A stretch of DNA of 64,000 bases. Origin: Pseudomonas sp. CAN1. Lineage in GTDB: Bacteria; Pseudomonadota; Gammaproteobacteria; Pseudomonadales; Pseudomonadaceae. Positions within the stretch are counted from its first letter, which is position 1. The number at the start of each line of letters is the position of its first letter. A program made the translations under genes and the position numbers. This document shows positions 16,380 through 26,157 of this stretch, in pieces. Where the stretch lies: positions 108,589 to 172,588 of the forward strand of contig NZ_JASMRU010000005.1 in NCBI RefSeq assembly GCF_030462585.1, given 5' to 3'. The notes beneath the pieces are model-generated. The model had not been told where the DNA came from. It did no database searches and was given only the letters and a program-made list of their open reading frames with translations.

Positions 16380-16865
16380 ATGAAGTTTTCCGATTCGACG
16401 TCGGCCGACGAAGGCCTGATTCCTACCGTGTTCCCCCGTTACAACCGTCGCCTGCGCGGGCTGCTGATCGAGAAGCAGGCGTGGTTCGTCATTCGCGACC
16501 TGGCGAAGCTGACCAATAGCCAAATCGGCGAGCGGGTGACGAGCAAGCTCGACCCGGACCAGATTCGCCACGAGCTGCTGATGGGCTCGAAGGAGAAGCT
16601 CTATCTGGTCAGCGAGAGTGGCCTCTACGCACTGCTGCTGGTGCACTTCTATCACCCGGAGAACCGCAGCCTGCGGCAGTGGATCAGCACCGAGGTGTTG
16701 CCGGCCCTGCGCGATGCGCAGCAGAACAATCCGCACCTGCCGCGCCGGCGCATGGAGCAGATCGAGGGCCAGCCGACCAGCGTGATGGATTGGCAGGGCA
16801 AGGTCTGGGTGCGCTGGACCGATGCGGTGCGCATCATGGAAAACCAGGTGCGTTCGCTGCACTGA
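16380..16865 (+). CDS. BRO-N domain protein (phage antirepressor-like)
   Basis: 161 aa from ATG 16380, which follows GGAGT. Residues 20-115 form a BRO-N domain: AWFVIRDLAKLTNSQIGERV, YLVSESGLYALLL and LRQWISTEVLPALR are its usual landmarks. Such domains bind DNA and are common in phage antirepressors and in domesticated copies on Pseudomonas chromosomes. No other phage genes adjoin it. The C-terminal 40 residues (SVMDWQGKVWVRWTDAVRIM) are not recognised. Confidence 0.8.
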   Translation: MKFSDSTSADEGLIPTVFPRYNRRLRGLLIEKQAWFVIRDLAKLTNSQIGERVTSKLDPDQIRHELLMGSKEKLYLVSESGLYALLLVHFYHPENRSLRQWISTEVLPALRDAQQNNPHLPRRRMEQIEGQPTSVMDWQGKVWVRWTDAVRIMENQVRSLH

Positions 16866-16975
16866 TAGCGCCCCGGTGCACGTCGTAGGATGGCGTGGAG
16901 CGGAGCGATACCCATCGCTTCACGCCCCAACCCGATGAGCATCGCGGACAAGGTCCGCTCCTGCAGGATCAAAGG

Positions 16976-17159
16976 CCCCTCACCCTGGCCCTCTCCCGTA
17001 AGCGGGAGAGGGGACAGTTCGGAGCGGGATGAAAGCCTGGAGTCAGCCGGCACTATTCGTCCCCTCAGCCAGAATCCAGCACGCAGGGCGCCTGACGCGC
17101 CAGCGTTATCCGCCGCCAAGGGTATGGCGGATAACCTGTCCCAGGTTGTGCGCCCTACG
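16976..17159. repeat. REP-type repeats (CCCTCTCCC hairpin and GGATAACG family)
   Basis: CCCTCTCCCG/CGGGAGAGGG forms a hairpin at 16989-17012. At 17090-17159 there are inverted GCGTTATCCGCC/GGCGGATAAC units. Both families recur many times in this window, always between genes. They fill most of the gap 16866-17304; no gene is seen there. Confidence 0.7.
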
Positions 17160-17304
17160 TTTACCGAGCGTTTCTGGCAATTTACCGGCAGCGCAATGCG
17201 AGAAATTTCACACCAGCCGTCGACTCTCTGGCGGAAGACGCCTCAGCCTATGACAGGGGTCAATATCAGATAGCCATTAGCCATTAAATTGGCATCTCCC
17301 TGAT

Positions 17305-17643
17305 ATGAGTAATCCCCTCATGACTCTCCACCGGCATCCCGTCCAATTGCTTGTCGCGTCCGAGGACCCGGCGCTGGCCCGTCAGGTTCGTGCGCTGCTG
17401 GCCGCCTATGAGCTGCGCTGCGGCGTGATGGAAGGCCCCTGTGATTGCCAGCAGGCGCCCCTGTGCCGCTGGTTCCAGGATGCACCGCTGGGCGAGACCG
17501 GGAAGATCACCGCGCTGCTGGCCGATGCCATCGGTGTGCTGGAGCGCACCCGTCACGCTTTCCGCTCCCGCGAGCTGGGCGAGTTGCGCCAGCGCCTGAG
17601 CGGCGCGCTGGCAGAGTTGTCGGGGCCCGCGCCGCTGGTGTAA
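17305..17643 (+). CDS. Small hypothetical protein
   Basis: 112 aa. The residues LVASEDPALARQVRALLAAY look like the start of a response-regulator-type alpha/beta fold, followed by a cysteine-bearing stretch (RCGVMEGPCDCQQAPLCRWF) and a helical C-terminus (LERTRHAFRSRELGELRQRL). No family is recognised. The four cysteines could bind a metal or cofactor. An alternative ATG lies at 17320, and neither start has a strong ribosome site. It precedes the GGDEF-EAL gene but is separated from it by a terminator. Confidence 0.6.
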   Translation: MSNPLMTLHRHPVQLLVASEDPALARQVRALLAAYELRCGVMEGPCDCQQAPLCRWFQDAPLGETGKITALLADAIGVLERTRHAFRSRELGELRQRLSGALAELSGPAPLV

Positions 17644-17713
17644 AAGACTTCCACCCGCGTTCCGCCGTTGCGGAAGCTGGCTTTGCCGGGCAGGACATGT
17701 GGGCCTGCAAGAC

Positions 17714-17768
17714 AAAGCGCCGAGTCTGTCGCCGTCGATTTCGACTGCCGACGGGCCGGCGCTTTTTT
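17714..17768 (+). terminator. Terminator between the small gene and the GGDEF-EAL gene
   Basis: AAAGCGCCG (17714-17722) pairs with CGGCGCTTT (17757-17765), followed by further Ts. The enclosed 34 nt could form a second small hairpin around GTCGATTTCGAC. It sits only 40 bp before the next start codon, so an attenuator role is possible. Confidence 0.6.
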
Positions 17769-17807
17769 CATGCCCGACAAAAACAGCAGACCCGCAAGGA
17801 GCCGAAC

Positions 17808-19988
17808 ATGGGCCTGGGACCGAAGCTCGAGAGCGTGCTCGAGCGCATCGGCCTGTCGACGAAGGAAGTCGAACAGCGCCTGAATTACCTGGAGTGGCAG
17901 GACGAGGATGCGCGGCACCTCAATGGCCGCGCCGGCGAACTGGAGCGCTGCCACCAGCGCTTCGTCGAGCAGCTCTACGATCACCTGCGCGAGTATCCGC
18001 CACTGGCGTCGATCCTCGCCGAACCGGCGACGCTGGCGCGGCTGAAATGCAGCCAGCTCGAATACTACCGCCAGCTATGGGACGCCCCGCAGGACGCCGA
18101 CTACGTGCGCGACCGCCTGCGCATCGGGCTGGTGCACCAGCAGGTCGGCGTCGAGCTGAAGTGGTACCTGGGCGCCTATCGCCTGTACCTGAACCAGATG
18201 CTCGCCGACCTGCTGGGCGATGCCCCGGAAGCCAAGACGTACGCCAGCCTGCTCAAGCGGGTGTTCTTCGACATGTCGCTGGCCATCGACACCTACGGCG
18301 CCGCCCAGCGCCAGGCGCTGGAGGACAGCGAGGCGAGCTATGCCCGCGCCCTGCGCGGCGCCAACGACGGCATCTGGGACTGGGACCTGGGCAACGACCG
18401 CCTGTACGTCTCCGACCGCTGGGCGCGGATGCTCGGGCTGTCCCGCGACAATCTCGGCGAAGGCAGCACCAGCTGGTTCGCCCGCGTCCACCCGGACGAC
18501 CTGCCCGGCCTGCGCAAGGCCATCGACGCGCACCTGCGCGGCAACAGCGCGCTGCTCAGCCACGAGTACCGCATCCGCCAGCGCGACGGCAATTACCTCT
18601 GGGTACTGGCGCGCGGCATCGTCACCGACGGGCGCATGGCCGGCTCGCAGACCGATATCAGCCAGCACAAGGCCAGCGAGCACCAGCTCAGCCACGCGGC
18701 GCGGCATGACCCGCTCACCGGGCTGGGCAACCGCCTGCGCCTGGACGAGTTGCTGCAGCAGGCGCTGATGCGCCAGAACCGACCCGGCGCGCGGGAGTCC
18801 GGCCTACTGTTCATCGATCTGGATCGCTTCAAGCTGATCAACGACAGCCTCGGCCATGCGGTGGGCGACCGCGTGCTGGTGGAGGTTGCCCAGCGCCTGC
18901 TGCGCTGCCTGCGCCCTGGCGATCACCTGGCGCGTTTCGGCGGCGACGAGTTCGTCGTGCTGCTGGATGACCTCGCCAGCCTGTGCGACGCCGAACAGGT
19001 CGCCCAGCGCATGCTCGACTGCCTGCGCCAGCCGCTGCACGTGGACGGCCGCACGCTGGTGGTCAGCGCCAGCATCGGCATCACCGGGCTGATCAGCGAC
19101 GGCCAGGCCATCGACACGCTACAGGCCGCGGACCTGGCACTGTATCGCGCCAAGGAGGCCGGCAAGGCGCAGTACGCGCGCTTCAGCCGCGAGCTGCAGG
19201 AGCAGGCGCAGCGCCGCCTGGAGCTGGAAAGCGCACTGGCCCAGGCCCTGCGCCACGAGGAATTCAGTCTGCATTACCAGCCCATCGTCCACCTGGACAG
19301 CGAGCCGCCGCGCTGGGAAGCGGTGGAGGTGCTGCTGCGCTGGAAGCACCAGGGCCGCTCGGTGTCGCCGCTGGACTTCATCCCGGCGCTGGAGGAGTCC
19401 GGCGAGATCGTCCGCGTCGGCGACTGGGTGCTGCGCCAGGCCTGCCGGCAGACGGCCCAGTGGCAGCGCCAGGGGCACCGCGACCTGTACTGTTCGGTGA
19501 ACCTGTCGAGCCGCCAGCTGCAGCAGCCGGGCTTCGCCGCGCGGGTCCAGCAGATCCTCGCGGAAAGCGGCCTGGCGCCGCGCAGCCTGGTGCTGGAAAT
19601 CACCGAGAGCCTGCTGATGCAGGACGGCGCGGAAACCCTCGCCTGCCTGCGCGAACTGGCCGCCGAGGGCGTGCGCCTGGCACTGGATGACTTCGGCACC
19701 GGCTATTCCTCGCTGGGCTACCTCAAGCGCTACCCGCTGCACATCCTCAAGGTCGACCGCAGCTTCATCACCCGCGTGCCGGACGACCCGGAACTCAGCG
19801 CCATCTGCCGCGCCATCATCGGCCTGGGCCACAGCCTGGGCCTGGAGGTGGTGGCCGAAGGGGTGGAACGCCAGGAGCATCTGGACTTCCTCCGCGCCGA
19901 AGGCTGCCGCCACGCCCAGGGCTTCCTGTTCAGCAAGCCGCTGGCACCGGAACAACTCTTCCACGACAGCCTGGAGCACCAGCGATGA
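17808..19988 (+). CDS. Globin-coupled PAS-GGDEF-EAL cyclic-di-GMP enzyme
   Basis: 726 aa from ATG 17808 (AAGGA upstream). Residues 1-165 form a protoglobin sensor; the helix with [22 protein letters not shown] holds the likely proximal haem histidine. A PAS domain follows ([20 protein letters not shown] to the YLWVLARG strand). The GGDEF domain has the intact RFGGDEF signature, and the EAL domain has EVL in place of EAL plus [16 protein letters not shown] and VVAEGVE. So it could make and degrade c-di-GMP under control of O2 bound to haem. It overlaps the downstream chemoreceptor by 4 bp (ATGA), so oxygen sensing, lifestyle switching and taxis are probably linked. Confidence 0.9.
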   Translation: MGLGPKLESVLERIGLSTKEVEQRLNYLEWQDEDARHLNGRAGELERCHQRFVEQLYDHLREYPPLASILAEPATLARLKCSQLEYYRQLWDAPQDADYVRDRLRIGLVHQQVGVELKWYLGAYRLYLNQMLADLLGDAPEAKTYASLLKRVFFDMSLAIDTYGAAQRQALEDSEASYARALRGANDGIWDWDLGNDRLYVSDRWARMLGLSRDNLGEGSTSWFARVHPDDLPGLRKAIDAHLRGNSALLSHEYRIRQRDGNYLWVLARGIVTDGRMAGSQTDISQHKASEHQLSHAARHDPLTGLGNRLRLDELLQQALMRQNRPGARESGLLFIDLDRFKLINDSLGHAVGDRVLVEVAQRLLRCLRPGDHLARFGGDEFVVLLDDLASLCDAEQVAQRMLDCLRQPLHVDGRTLVVSASIGITGLISDGQAIDTLQAADLALYRAKEAGKAQYARFSRELQEQAQRRLELESALAQALRHEEFSLHYQPIVHLDSEPPRWEAVEVLLRWKHQGRSVSPLDFIPALEESGEIVRVGDWVLRQACRQTAQWQRQGHRDLYCSVNLSSRQLQQPGFAARVQQILAESGLAPRSLVLEITESLLMQDGAETLACLRELAAEGVRLALDDFGTGYSSLGYLKRYPLHILKVDRSFITRVPDDPELSAICRAIIGLGHSLGLEVVAEGVERQEHLDFLRAEGCRHAQGFLFSKPLAPEQLFHDSLEHQR

Positions 19989-21553
19989 AGCTGAACCTGC
20001 CAGTCAGCGGGCGCCAGGTAGATGTCCCGGTGAACGCCAACATCCTGTCCACCACCGACCTGAAGGGCGCGGTCACCCACGTGAACCCGGACTTCCTGCA
20101 GATCAGCGGGTTTTCCGCCGAGGAACTGCTGGGCTTCAACCACAACCGCGTGCGCCACCCGGACATGCCGCCCGCCGCCTTCGCCCACCTCTGGCAGACC
20201 CTGCAGGCCGGGCGCAGCTGGATGGGGCTGGTGAAGAACCGCTGCAGGAATGGCGACCACTACTGGGTCAGCGCCTTCGTCACGCCGATCCGCCATGGCG
20301 GCAAGGTGATCGAGTACCAGTCCGTGCGCACCCGCGCTGGCGCCGCGCAGATCGAGGCGGCGGAGCGGCTGTATGGACAGATGCGCGCCGGCAAGCCTCT
20401 GCGCCGCCCACGCTTGCCGCTGGTGGCGCAACTGGTGCTCGGACTGGTGCTGGCGCAGGCAGGCGGTGCGCTGCTGGCACTGCTATTGCCGAAGCTGACG
20501 GTGCTGGGCTTCCTGCTGGCGCTTGGGGCGTCCGGCACCTGGCTGGTGTTGCGTCTGCAACCACTCGGCGCGCTGCTCGGGCGTGCGCGGAAGATTGCCG
20601 ACAACCCGCTGAGCCAGCAGCTCTACTCGGGCCGCGCGGACGAATTCGGCGAGCTGGATTTTGCCTTGCGCATGCTGGAGGCGGAGACCGCCGCAGTGGT
20701 CGGGCGCATGGCCGACGCGTCGCAGCAGTTGGCCGAGCACGCCGCCGCGCTGGCCGACGCCATGGCCGGCGGCAGCGTCGCCACGCAATTGCAGCAGCGC
20801 GAGACGGAGCAGGTCGCCAGCGCCATGCAGCAACTGGCGCAAAGCGTTCAGGAGGTCGCCCGCCATGCGCAGCACAGCGCGGTGGCGGCGCAGTGCAGCG
20901 AGCGCATCACCCAGTCCGGCCACCAGGACGTGCACGGCACCCGCGGACAACTGGCGGAGCTGGAAGCTGGCGTGCGCGCGGCCAGCGTGGCGGTCGAGCA
21001 GCAGAAGGAACACAGCGAGGCGATCTCGCGGATGCTGGAGGTGATCCGCGACGTGGCCGGGCGGACCAATCTTCTCGCGCTCAATGCCGCCATCGAGGCA
21101 GCGCGCGCCGGGGAGAGCGGACGCGGGTTCGCGGTGGTGGCCGACGAGGTGCGGGCGCTGGCTTCGCGCACGGAAGACTCCGCGCGGGACATCCAGTCGC
21201 TGGTCGGCAATCTCCAGCAGGGCGCCGAGGAGTCCGTGCGTGCGCTATGGCTGTGCTGCGAGCAGGCAGTGGCCAGCTTGACCCAGGCCGGCCAGGCGGC
21301 GGGCACGCTGGAGAAGATCAGCGAGCAGGTCTCGGCGATCCAGCGCATGAGCCTGGAGATCGCCGAGGCCATCGAGGAACAGGGCGCCGCCAGCGAAGAC
21401 GTGCAGCGCAGCCTGCACGCCATCCGCGGCTCGGCCGACAGCAACGCGGCGCAGGTCGGCACCTGTCAGCGCAGCGCTGCGCGGATGGCGGAACTGTCGG
21501 CGGAGCTACGGATGCTGGCGGAGCATTTCTGGGAGGGCAGCCGCGCGGGTTAA
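19985..21553 (+). CDS. Aer-type PAS chemoreceptor (aerotaxis methyl-accepting protein)
   Basis: 522 aa. The N-terminal PAS domain ([51 protein letters not shown]) is of the FAD-binding Aer kind. Two hydrophobic helices around residues 148-186 anchor it in the membrane. The signalling tip [17 protein letters not shown] and [15 protein letters not shown] identify a chemoreceptor that talks to CheA/CheW. It lacks a periplasmic domain, so it senses an internal signal such as redox state. Its ATG overlaps the stop of the globin-GGDEF-EAL gene. Confidence 0.92.
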   Translation: MKLNLPVSGRQVDVPVNANILSTTDLKGAVTHVNPDFLQISGFSAEELLGFNHNRVRHPDMPPAAFAHLWQTLQAGRSWMGLVKNRCRNGDHYWVSAFVTPIRHGGKVIEYQSVRTRAGAAQIEAAERLYGQMRAGKPLRRPRLPLVAQLVLGLVLAQAGGALLALLLPKLTVLGFLLALGASGTWLVLRLQPLGALLGRARKIADNPLSQQLYSGRADEFGELDFALRMLEAETAAVVGRMADASQQLAEHAAALADAMAGGSVATQLQQRETEQVASAMQQLAQSVQEVARHAQHSAVAAQCSERITQSGHQDVHGTRGQLAELEAGVRAASVAVEQQKEHSEAISRMLEVIRDVAGRTNLLALNAAIEAARAGESGRGFAVVADEVRALASRTEDSARDIQSLVGNLQQGAEESVRALWLCCEQAVASLTQAGQAAGTLEKISEQVSAIQRMSLEIAEAIEEQGAASEDVQRSLHAIRGSADSNAAQVGTCQRSAARMAELSAELRMLAEHFWEGSRAG

Positions 21554-21708
21554 CGCTTGGCGATGATGTACACGGCGTGGACGATGCCGGGGATGTAGCC
21601 GAGCAGCGTCAGCAGGATATTGAGCCAGAACGCGCCGCCGAAACCGACCTGGAGGAACACGCCCAGCGGCGGCAGGATGATGGCGATGATGATGCGGATG
21701 AGGTCCAT
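21550..21708 (-). CDS. Pmp3/YqaE-family small membrane protein
   Basis: 52 aa with two membrane helices: [19 protein letters not shown] and [20 protein letters not shown]. This is the full Pmp3/YqaE pattern, including the PPLGV turn. These proteolipids are linked to stress and membrane potential. AGGAG lies 8 bp before ATG 21708. The 3' end overlaps that of the convergent chemoreceptor gene by 4 bp. Confidence 0.92.
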   Translation of the reverse strand: MDLIRIIIAIILPPLGVFLQVGFGGAFWLNILLTLLGYIPGIVHAVYIIAKR

Positions 21709-21820
21709 GCGGTGGCTCCTTGTGAGTCTCTCTCGTGCATGGAATTGACCGCTGGCGAGCGGAGCGGGTTCAGAGAATTTGTGCGAGCCGGCGTGTGGGC
21801 TTGTGCAGATTGCGGCAGGG

Positions 21821-21980
21821 CTGGCGGCCCTCTCCCCAACCCTCTCCCTGAAGGGATAGGGGGCCGTTCGGTGTGGCGTCGGGAATCGAGCCCTCCGGGA
21901 GCGTCTGCTTTTCGTAGGAGCGAGCTTGCTCGCGAACGGCTCCGTAGCGGGGCCGGGTTCGCGAGCAAGCTCGCTCCTAC
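21821..21980. repeat. REP-type repeats
   Basis: A CCCTCTCC-type unit (about 21825-21870) is followed by an inverted pair of GTAGGAGCGAGCTTGCTCGC at 21914-21937 and 21957-21980. The gap 21709-22012 holds nothing else recognisable. Confidence 0.75.
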
Positions 21981-22012
21981 AAAATTCCAACATCGGCTTT
22001 GGTCTCCGGCTC

Positions 22013-23362
22013 TCAAAGGAACCAGCGGTACTCCCGCGCGCTGACTTCGTTCATGAAGTCCAGGTGGTCGTGGCGTTTGTTCTCGCAGTAGACGAAGACG
22101 AACTCGCTGCCCAGGCCTTCCTTGACCACCGGGTGGTCTTCCATCTCGGCAACGGCGCCGAGCATGTCGCGGGGGAAGTCGATGCCGCTGTCGCGATCTT
22201 CGTTCAGCGGCGGGATAGGTTCCTGGCGGGCTTCCAGGCCGTGTTCCATGCCGGTGAGGATCGCGGCGAGCACCAGGTACGGGTTGGCGTCGGCGCCAGC
22301 CAGGCGGTGCTCGATGCGCAGGTTCCTGCCGTCGGACTCCGGAATGCGGATGCACGCATCGCGGTCCTCGAAGCCCCAGCTGGCCTTGCTCGCGGCGTTC
22401 ACGCGGGAGCCGTAGCGGCGGTAGGCGTTGTGGTTGGCGGCGAAAATCGGCATGCAGTGCGGCAGCAGCTCCAGGCAACCGGCCACGGCATGGCGCAGGG
22501 CCTGCTGGTTGTCGCGGTCGAGCAGGTTGTTGCCGTCGCGGTCGTACAGGCTGACGTGCACGTGCATGCCGCTGCCCGGTGCGTGCAGGTAGGGCTTGCT
22601 CATGAAGCTGGCGCGGTAGCCGTGTTTGAGCGCCACGCCGCGGGTGGCGCGGGTGAACAGCGCAGCCTGGTCGGCGGCGTGCAGGCCGTCGTCGCAGTGG
22701 GCGAAGTTGATCTCGAACTGGCCCGGACCGATCTCGGCGGTGATGACGTTGGCGTCCACGCCCTGTTCGCGGGAAGCCTCGACGATCTCATGGAGCACAT
22801 CGGAGAAGCGCGACAGGCGCTCGATGTGCATGTTCGGCTGGTCGTCCTCGTCGTCGCACAGCGGGTCGCGCGGGTACTGCGGCAGGCCGGCGTCGAGTTT
22901 CCTGTCGAACAGGTAGAACTCCAGCTCAAAGGCCACCACCGGGCGGATGCCCTTGGCCTCCAGGCGCTGCATGACGCGGGCGAGCACTTCGCGCGGTTCG
23001 AATTCGATGGGCGCCTCGGTGCCGTCGGAGCTGATCAGCATCTGTCCCAGCGGCTGGTTCTCCCAGCGCACCGGCTTGAGCGAGCCGGGAATCAGGCGGC
23101 GCGGCGCATCCGGGTCACCGTCGTTGAAGCAGTAGTCGCCGATGGGGTGCAGGCCGCCCTGCACGCCCAGCAGCACGCAGTTCTGCGGCAGTTTCAGCGG
23201 GCTGCCGGCGGCGACTTTTTCCAGCATGTCCACGGGGTAGCGCTTGCCGTAGAAGTGGCCGGGAATGTCCAGGCAGATCAGGTCGACGTAGCGGATGTCC
23301 GGGTATTGCTGGCGGAAGGCGCGGACTTCGCTGAGCAGGTCGGGATGCATCGGGCGGTTCAT
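22013..23362 (-). CDS. Glutamine synthetase family enzyme, probable gamma-glutamylpolyamine synthetase
   Basis: 449 aa from ATG 23362. Glutamine-synthetase landmarks are FELEFYLFDR, the glutamate-rich EIGPGQFEINFAHCDD, GSGMHVHVSLYD and RNLRIEHRLAGADANPYLVLAA. The sequence resembles the PuuA/PauA group, which ligates glutamate to putrescine or other polyamines, rather than nitrogen-assimilating GlnA. It is the last gene of a leftward operon after an amine-oxidase-like flavoenzyme and a Cupin regulator, the usual polyamine catabolism set. The exact amine is not predictable. Confidence 0.85.
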   Translation of the reverse strand: MNRPMHPDLLSEVRAFRQQYPDIRYVDLICLDIPGHFYGKRYPVDMLEKVAAGSPLKLPQNCVLLGVQGGLHPIGDYCFNDGDPDAPRRLIPGSLKPVRWENQPLGQMLISSDGTEAPIEFEPREVLARVMQRLEAKGIRPVVAFELEFYLFDRKLDAGLPQYPRDPLCDDEDDQPNMHIERLSRFSDVLHEIVEASREQGVDANVITAEIGPGQFEINFAHCDDGLHAADQAALFTRATRGVALKHGYRASFMSKPYLHAPGSGMHVHVSLYDRDGNNLLDRDNQQALRHAVAGCLELLPHCMPIFAANHNAYRRYGSRVNAASKASWGFEDRDACIRIPESDGRNLRIEHRLAGADANPYLVLAAILTGMEHGLEARQEPIPPLNEDRDSGIDFPRDMLGAVAEMEDHPVVKEGLGSEFVFVYCENKRHDHLDFMNEVSAREYRWFL

Positions 23363-23438
23363 GATGTTCTCTGGGGCCTTTGTGCGGGGGCGGCCGGATC
23401 GTTTTCCCAAGCCAACCCTCGCGGGCTGGCTTGGGAAA

Positions 23439-23990
23439 TCACGTGAAGATCCACAGCACCCTGGTTGGTTTGTCGGTGAGGTTGCCGTAGCGGAACTGGC
23501 TGTGCGGCGGCAGCTGGAAACTGTCGTTGGGGTAGAGGGTGACGGTGTCGTCCTCGTACCAGAGGGTCAGCTCGCCTTCGAGGACGAAGCCGCCCTGCTC
23601 CGAGCTGTCGTCCAGATGGCCTTCGCCGCTGGTGGCGCCGGGGGCGAGGATGCTGTCGAGCATGGAGAAGCCGCCGGACATGTTCGGCGAGGCGAGGATG
23701 TCGGTGACGCCGCCGGCGTAGTACAGGGTGCGGCGGTCGTTCGGCCGGGTGACCCAGTCGCGCTCGCGGCGAGTATCGCCGGCATAGAAGTAGGTGGTCG
23801 GTACACCCAGCGCTTCGCTGATGGCGGTGAGGTCGGCGACTGTGGGTTGCGACAGGCCGCGCTCGACCTGGGACAGGAAGCCCACCGAGCGGCCGATCTG
23901 CTCAGCCAGCTCGCCCAGGGTGAGGTTCTTGTGCTTGCGCAGGTCGCGGATCAGCGTGGCAAGGTGTTCGTTGGTGGCCGTCTGGGTCAT
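23439..23990 (-). CDS. PuuR-like XRE-cupin transcription regulator
   Basis: 183 aa from ATG 23990. Residues 10-65 are an XRE helix-turn-helix (LIRDLRKHKNLTLGELAEQI, VGFLSQVERGLSQPTVADLT). Residues 110-180 form a cupin (SSEQGGFVLEGELTLWYEDD, PNDSFQLPPHSQFRYGN) that would bind the effector. PuuR-type proteins repress polyamine catabolism until putrescine is present. It lies 13 bp behind the oxidase gene and 76 bp before the synthetase gene. The 50-bp palindrome at 25303-25352 is a candidate operator. Confidence 0.87.
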   Translation of the reverse strand: MTQTATNEHLATLIRDLRKHKNLTLGELAEQIGRSVGFLSQVERGLSQPTVADLTAISEALGVPTTYFYAGDTRRERDWVTRPNDRRTLYYAGGVTDILASPNMSGGFSMLDSILAPGATSGEGHLDDSSEQGGFVLEGELTLWYEDDTVTLYPNDSFQLPPHSQFRYGNLTDKPTRVLWIFT

Positions 23991-24003
23991 GGCAGGGTCC
24001 GGA

Positions 24004-25293
24004 TCAGATGAAATCCCGTAATCGATACCAGGCCTTGCCGGCGGCTTCCAGTGGCGCGGCGAAGCGCTGGCCGCCGGGGAACCCGGGATTGCGGATGCGT
24101 TGATAGAGGTCAAGCTCGTCGCTGCGACCGCACATGGCTTCGCTCACGGCGTGGGCCGCGGCCAGGCTCGGCAGCACGCCGTGGCCGGAATAGCCCTGCA
24201 GCCAGTAGAGATCACCGCGCCGGCCGATGTCCGGGGTGCGGCGCATGCTGCAGTCGATGTGCCCGCCCCAGGCGTATTCCAGCTCCACGCCCTTGAGCTG
24301 CGGGAACACCCGCTCGACATAGGGGCGCGTGGCGGCACGGATGTCCGTGGGCATGCCGCCCAGGTAGGTGCAGCCGCCGCCGAACAGCAGGCGATGGTCG
24401 GGGGTCAGGCGGAAGTAGTCGAGGACGAACTGGTTGTCGGTGACGCAGCAGTTCTTCGGCAGGAGCGAGCGGGCCAGTTCCTCGCCCAGCGGCGCGGTGG
24501 CGACCTGGTAGGTGCCGACCGGCAAGATGCGCTCGGAGACGTCGCGGTCCAGCCCGTCGATGTAGGCGTTGCAGGCCAGCACCAGGGAGGCGCAGCGCAC
24601 GCTGCCATGCTCTGTGGTGACCTCATAGCCGGTGCCAGTCTCGCGGAAGCTCAGCGCACGGGTCTGTTCGAAGATGCGGCCACCGGCGCGTTCGATGGCA
24701 CCGGCCAGGCCGTAGGCCAGCTTCAGCGGGTTGAGGTGTGCGGAGTTGGGGTCGTACAGGCCGGCCTGGTAGCGGTCGCTGGCGATCCACTGCGGCAGCT
24801 CTTCACGGGGGATGAATTGCAGGCCTTCATAGCCCCAGCGACGGTTGGCTTCGGCCTGCCAGTCGTAGAGCGAACCGACCCGACGTTGCAGCACGGCGGT
24901 CCACAGGTGGCCGATACGGTAGTCGCAGTCGAAGCCGTGGCGTTGCGGCAGGTCGCGCAGTTCGTGGGCAGCCCAGAGCATGCCCTGCCACAGGCGCAGC
25001 GCGCCTTCGTGGCCGAGGTCGTCCTCGATGGGGCCCAGGTCGCTGGACCAGCCCGGCAGTGCCTGCCCACCGTTGCGCCCGGAGGCAGCCCAGGCGATGC
25101 GGCTGGCTTCGATCATGCAGACCTGGCGGCCGCCTTCGACCAGTTGCAGCGCCGTATGCAGGCCGCTGAAACCGGCACCGATCACCAGGACTTCGCACTC
25201 CAGCGGCTCGCGAAGGGCTTCGCGGGGCTGGATCAGCTCGGGGTTGGCGCCGGCGTAGTAGGTGCCGACCGGTTCGGGCGAACGCAGGAACAT
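24004..25293 (-). CDS. FAD-dependent oxidoreductase, probable gamma-glutamylputrescine oxidase (PuuB type)
   Basis: 429 aa. The dinucleotide-binding motif is CEVLVIGAGFSGLHTALQLV (residues 33-52), then RIAWAASGRNGGQALPGWSS, as in DAO-fold amine oxidases. The end (GGHIDCSMRRTPDIGRRGDL, QGYSGHGVLPSLAAAHAVSE) is typical of PuuB-like enzymes that oxidise glutamylated polyamines to the aldehyde plus H2O2. First gene of the operon; GAGG precedes the ATG and a long palindrome lies just upstream. Confidence 0.87.
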   Translation of the reverse strand: MFLRSPEPVGTYYAGANPELIQPREALREPLECEVLVIGAGFSGLHTALQLVEGGRQVCMIEASRIAWAASGRNGGQALPGWSSDLGPIEDDLGHEGALRLWQGMLWAAHELRDLPQRHGFDCDYRIGHLWTAVLQRRVGSLYDWQAEANRRWGYEGLQFIPREELPQWIASDRYQAGLYDPNSAHLNPLKLAYGLAGAIERAGGRIFEQTRALSFRETGTGYEVTTEHGSVRCASLVLACNAYIDGLDRDVSERILPVGTYQVATAPLGEELARSLLPKNCCVTDNQFVLDYFRLTPDHRLLFGGGCTYLGGMPTDIRAATRPYVERVFPQLKGVELEYAWGGHIDCSMRRTPDIGRRGDLYWLQGYSGHGVLPSLAAAHAVSEAMCGRSDELDLYQRIRNPGFPGGQRFAAPLEAAGKAWYRLRDFI

Positions 25294-25302
25294 CGCTACC
25301 TC

Positions 25303-25352
25303 GTGAAATTGTTCTGATTATTTTTCATGAAAAATAACAGAACAAATTTCAC
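25303..25352. promoter_or_regulatory. 50-bp near-perfect palindrome before the polyamine operon
   Basis: GTGAAATTGTTCTG-ATTATTTTTCAT is followed by its inverted copy ending CAGAACAAATTTCAC; the arms of about 25 bp differ only by two single-base gaps. The centre is TTTTTCATGAAAAA. It starts 10 bp upstream of the oxidase ATG and is unusually AT-rich for this genome. It should hold the operon promoter and bind a dimeric or tetrameric regulator, most simply the PuuR-like protein. Confidence 0.7.
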
Positions 25353-25398
25353 AAGGCTAGCCCGTCGCACTTTCGCGGACGGGCTGCGCTTCACCTCG

Positions 25399-26157
25399 TC
25401 AGGAAGACAGCACCGCGGCGCTGCCCTGCTCCTCGCGCTTCTGCCGCACGCTGACCACCACCACCAGCGCCACCAGAATGGCGGCGAGGATGGCCGAGGA
25501 ACCGATGGTACCGAAGTCCAGCCCGCCCTTCTCGTGGGACTTGGTCAGCACGTCGCCCAGGGTCGCGCCGAACGGCCGGGTCAGCACGAAGGCGACCCAG
25601 AACAGCAGTACCGAGGACAACTTGGTGAAGTAGTGCAGCAGCACCACCACGGCGATCAGGCTGCCGATCAGCAGCGCGCCGCCGGCGAAGCCCAGGCCGG
25701 AGTCGTCGGCGAGGAAGTCGCCCAGCGCGGTGCCCAGGGTGTTGGAGAAGAGGATGGCGATCCAGTAGAACATCTCGCCCTTGAAGCTGCGGATGTTGTC
25801 CACCGACAGCGAGGTGCCGCTGAAACGCCAGGCCGCGAAGATCGCCACCAGGATGCTGATGAGGATCGCCGAACCGGTTGCGTAGCCGAGCTCCAGGGTG
25901 CGGTCCATGAAGTCCGACATGGTAGTGCCGGCGGTGCTGGTGGAGAGGATCACCAGCCAGTACAGCCAGGGCACGTAGCGCTTGCTGGCGAGCTGGCCGA
26001 CCAGGGTGACGAGGAACAGGCTGATGAGGATCAGCGAGCTGATCGCATAGCCGACGTTGAGGGTCATCGACAGCAGGTCGCCGGCGGTCTCCCCCAGGGT
26101 GGTGGCGCAGATTTTCATCACCCAGAAGGCCAGGGTGATCTGTGGCAGTTTGTTCAT
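25399..26157 (-). CDS. COG4705-type integral membrane protein
   Basis: 252 aa from ATG 26157, chosen because GGAG lies 8 bp upstream. The protein is four internal repeats of a pair of helices around the motif TTLGETAGDLLS / TTMSDFMDRTLELGYATGSA / NTLGTALGDFLADDSGLGFA / RPFGATLGDVLTKSHEKGGL. Each repeat pairs G/S-D and T residues in the membrane, as in small transporter-like proteins. Function unknown. It is divergent from the FNR-like gene. The 290 bp between them hold no gene I can support. Confidence 0.85.
   Translation of the reverse strand: MNKLPQITLAFWVMKICATTLGETAGDLLSMTLNVGYAISSLILISLFLVTLVGQLASKRYVPWLYWLVILSTSTAGTTMSDFMDRTLELGYATGSAILISILVAIFAAWRFSGTSLSVDNIRSFKGEMFYWIAILFSNTLGTALGDFLADDSGLGFAGGALLIGSLIAVVVLLHYFTKLSSVLLFWVAFVLTRPFGATLGDVLTKSHEKGGLDFGTIGSSAILAAILVALVVVVSVRQKREEQGSAAVLSS

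Noticed and set aside
16976-17159. CRISPR array
   Set aside because: The spaced repeats are inverted REP units with irregular gaps, not direct repeats with uniform spacers; no cas genes are present.
24100-25317. 405-codon plus-strand open frame
   Set aside because: Antisense to the flavin oxidase gene; composition is typical of an antisense frame in high-GC DNA and there is no protein family signal.
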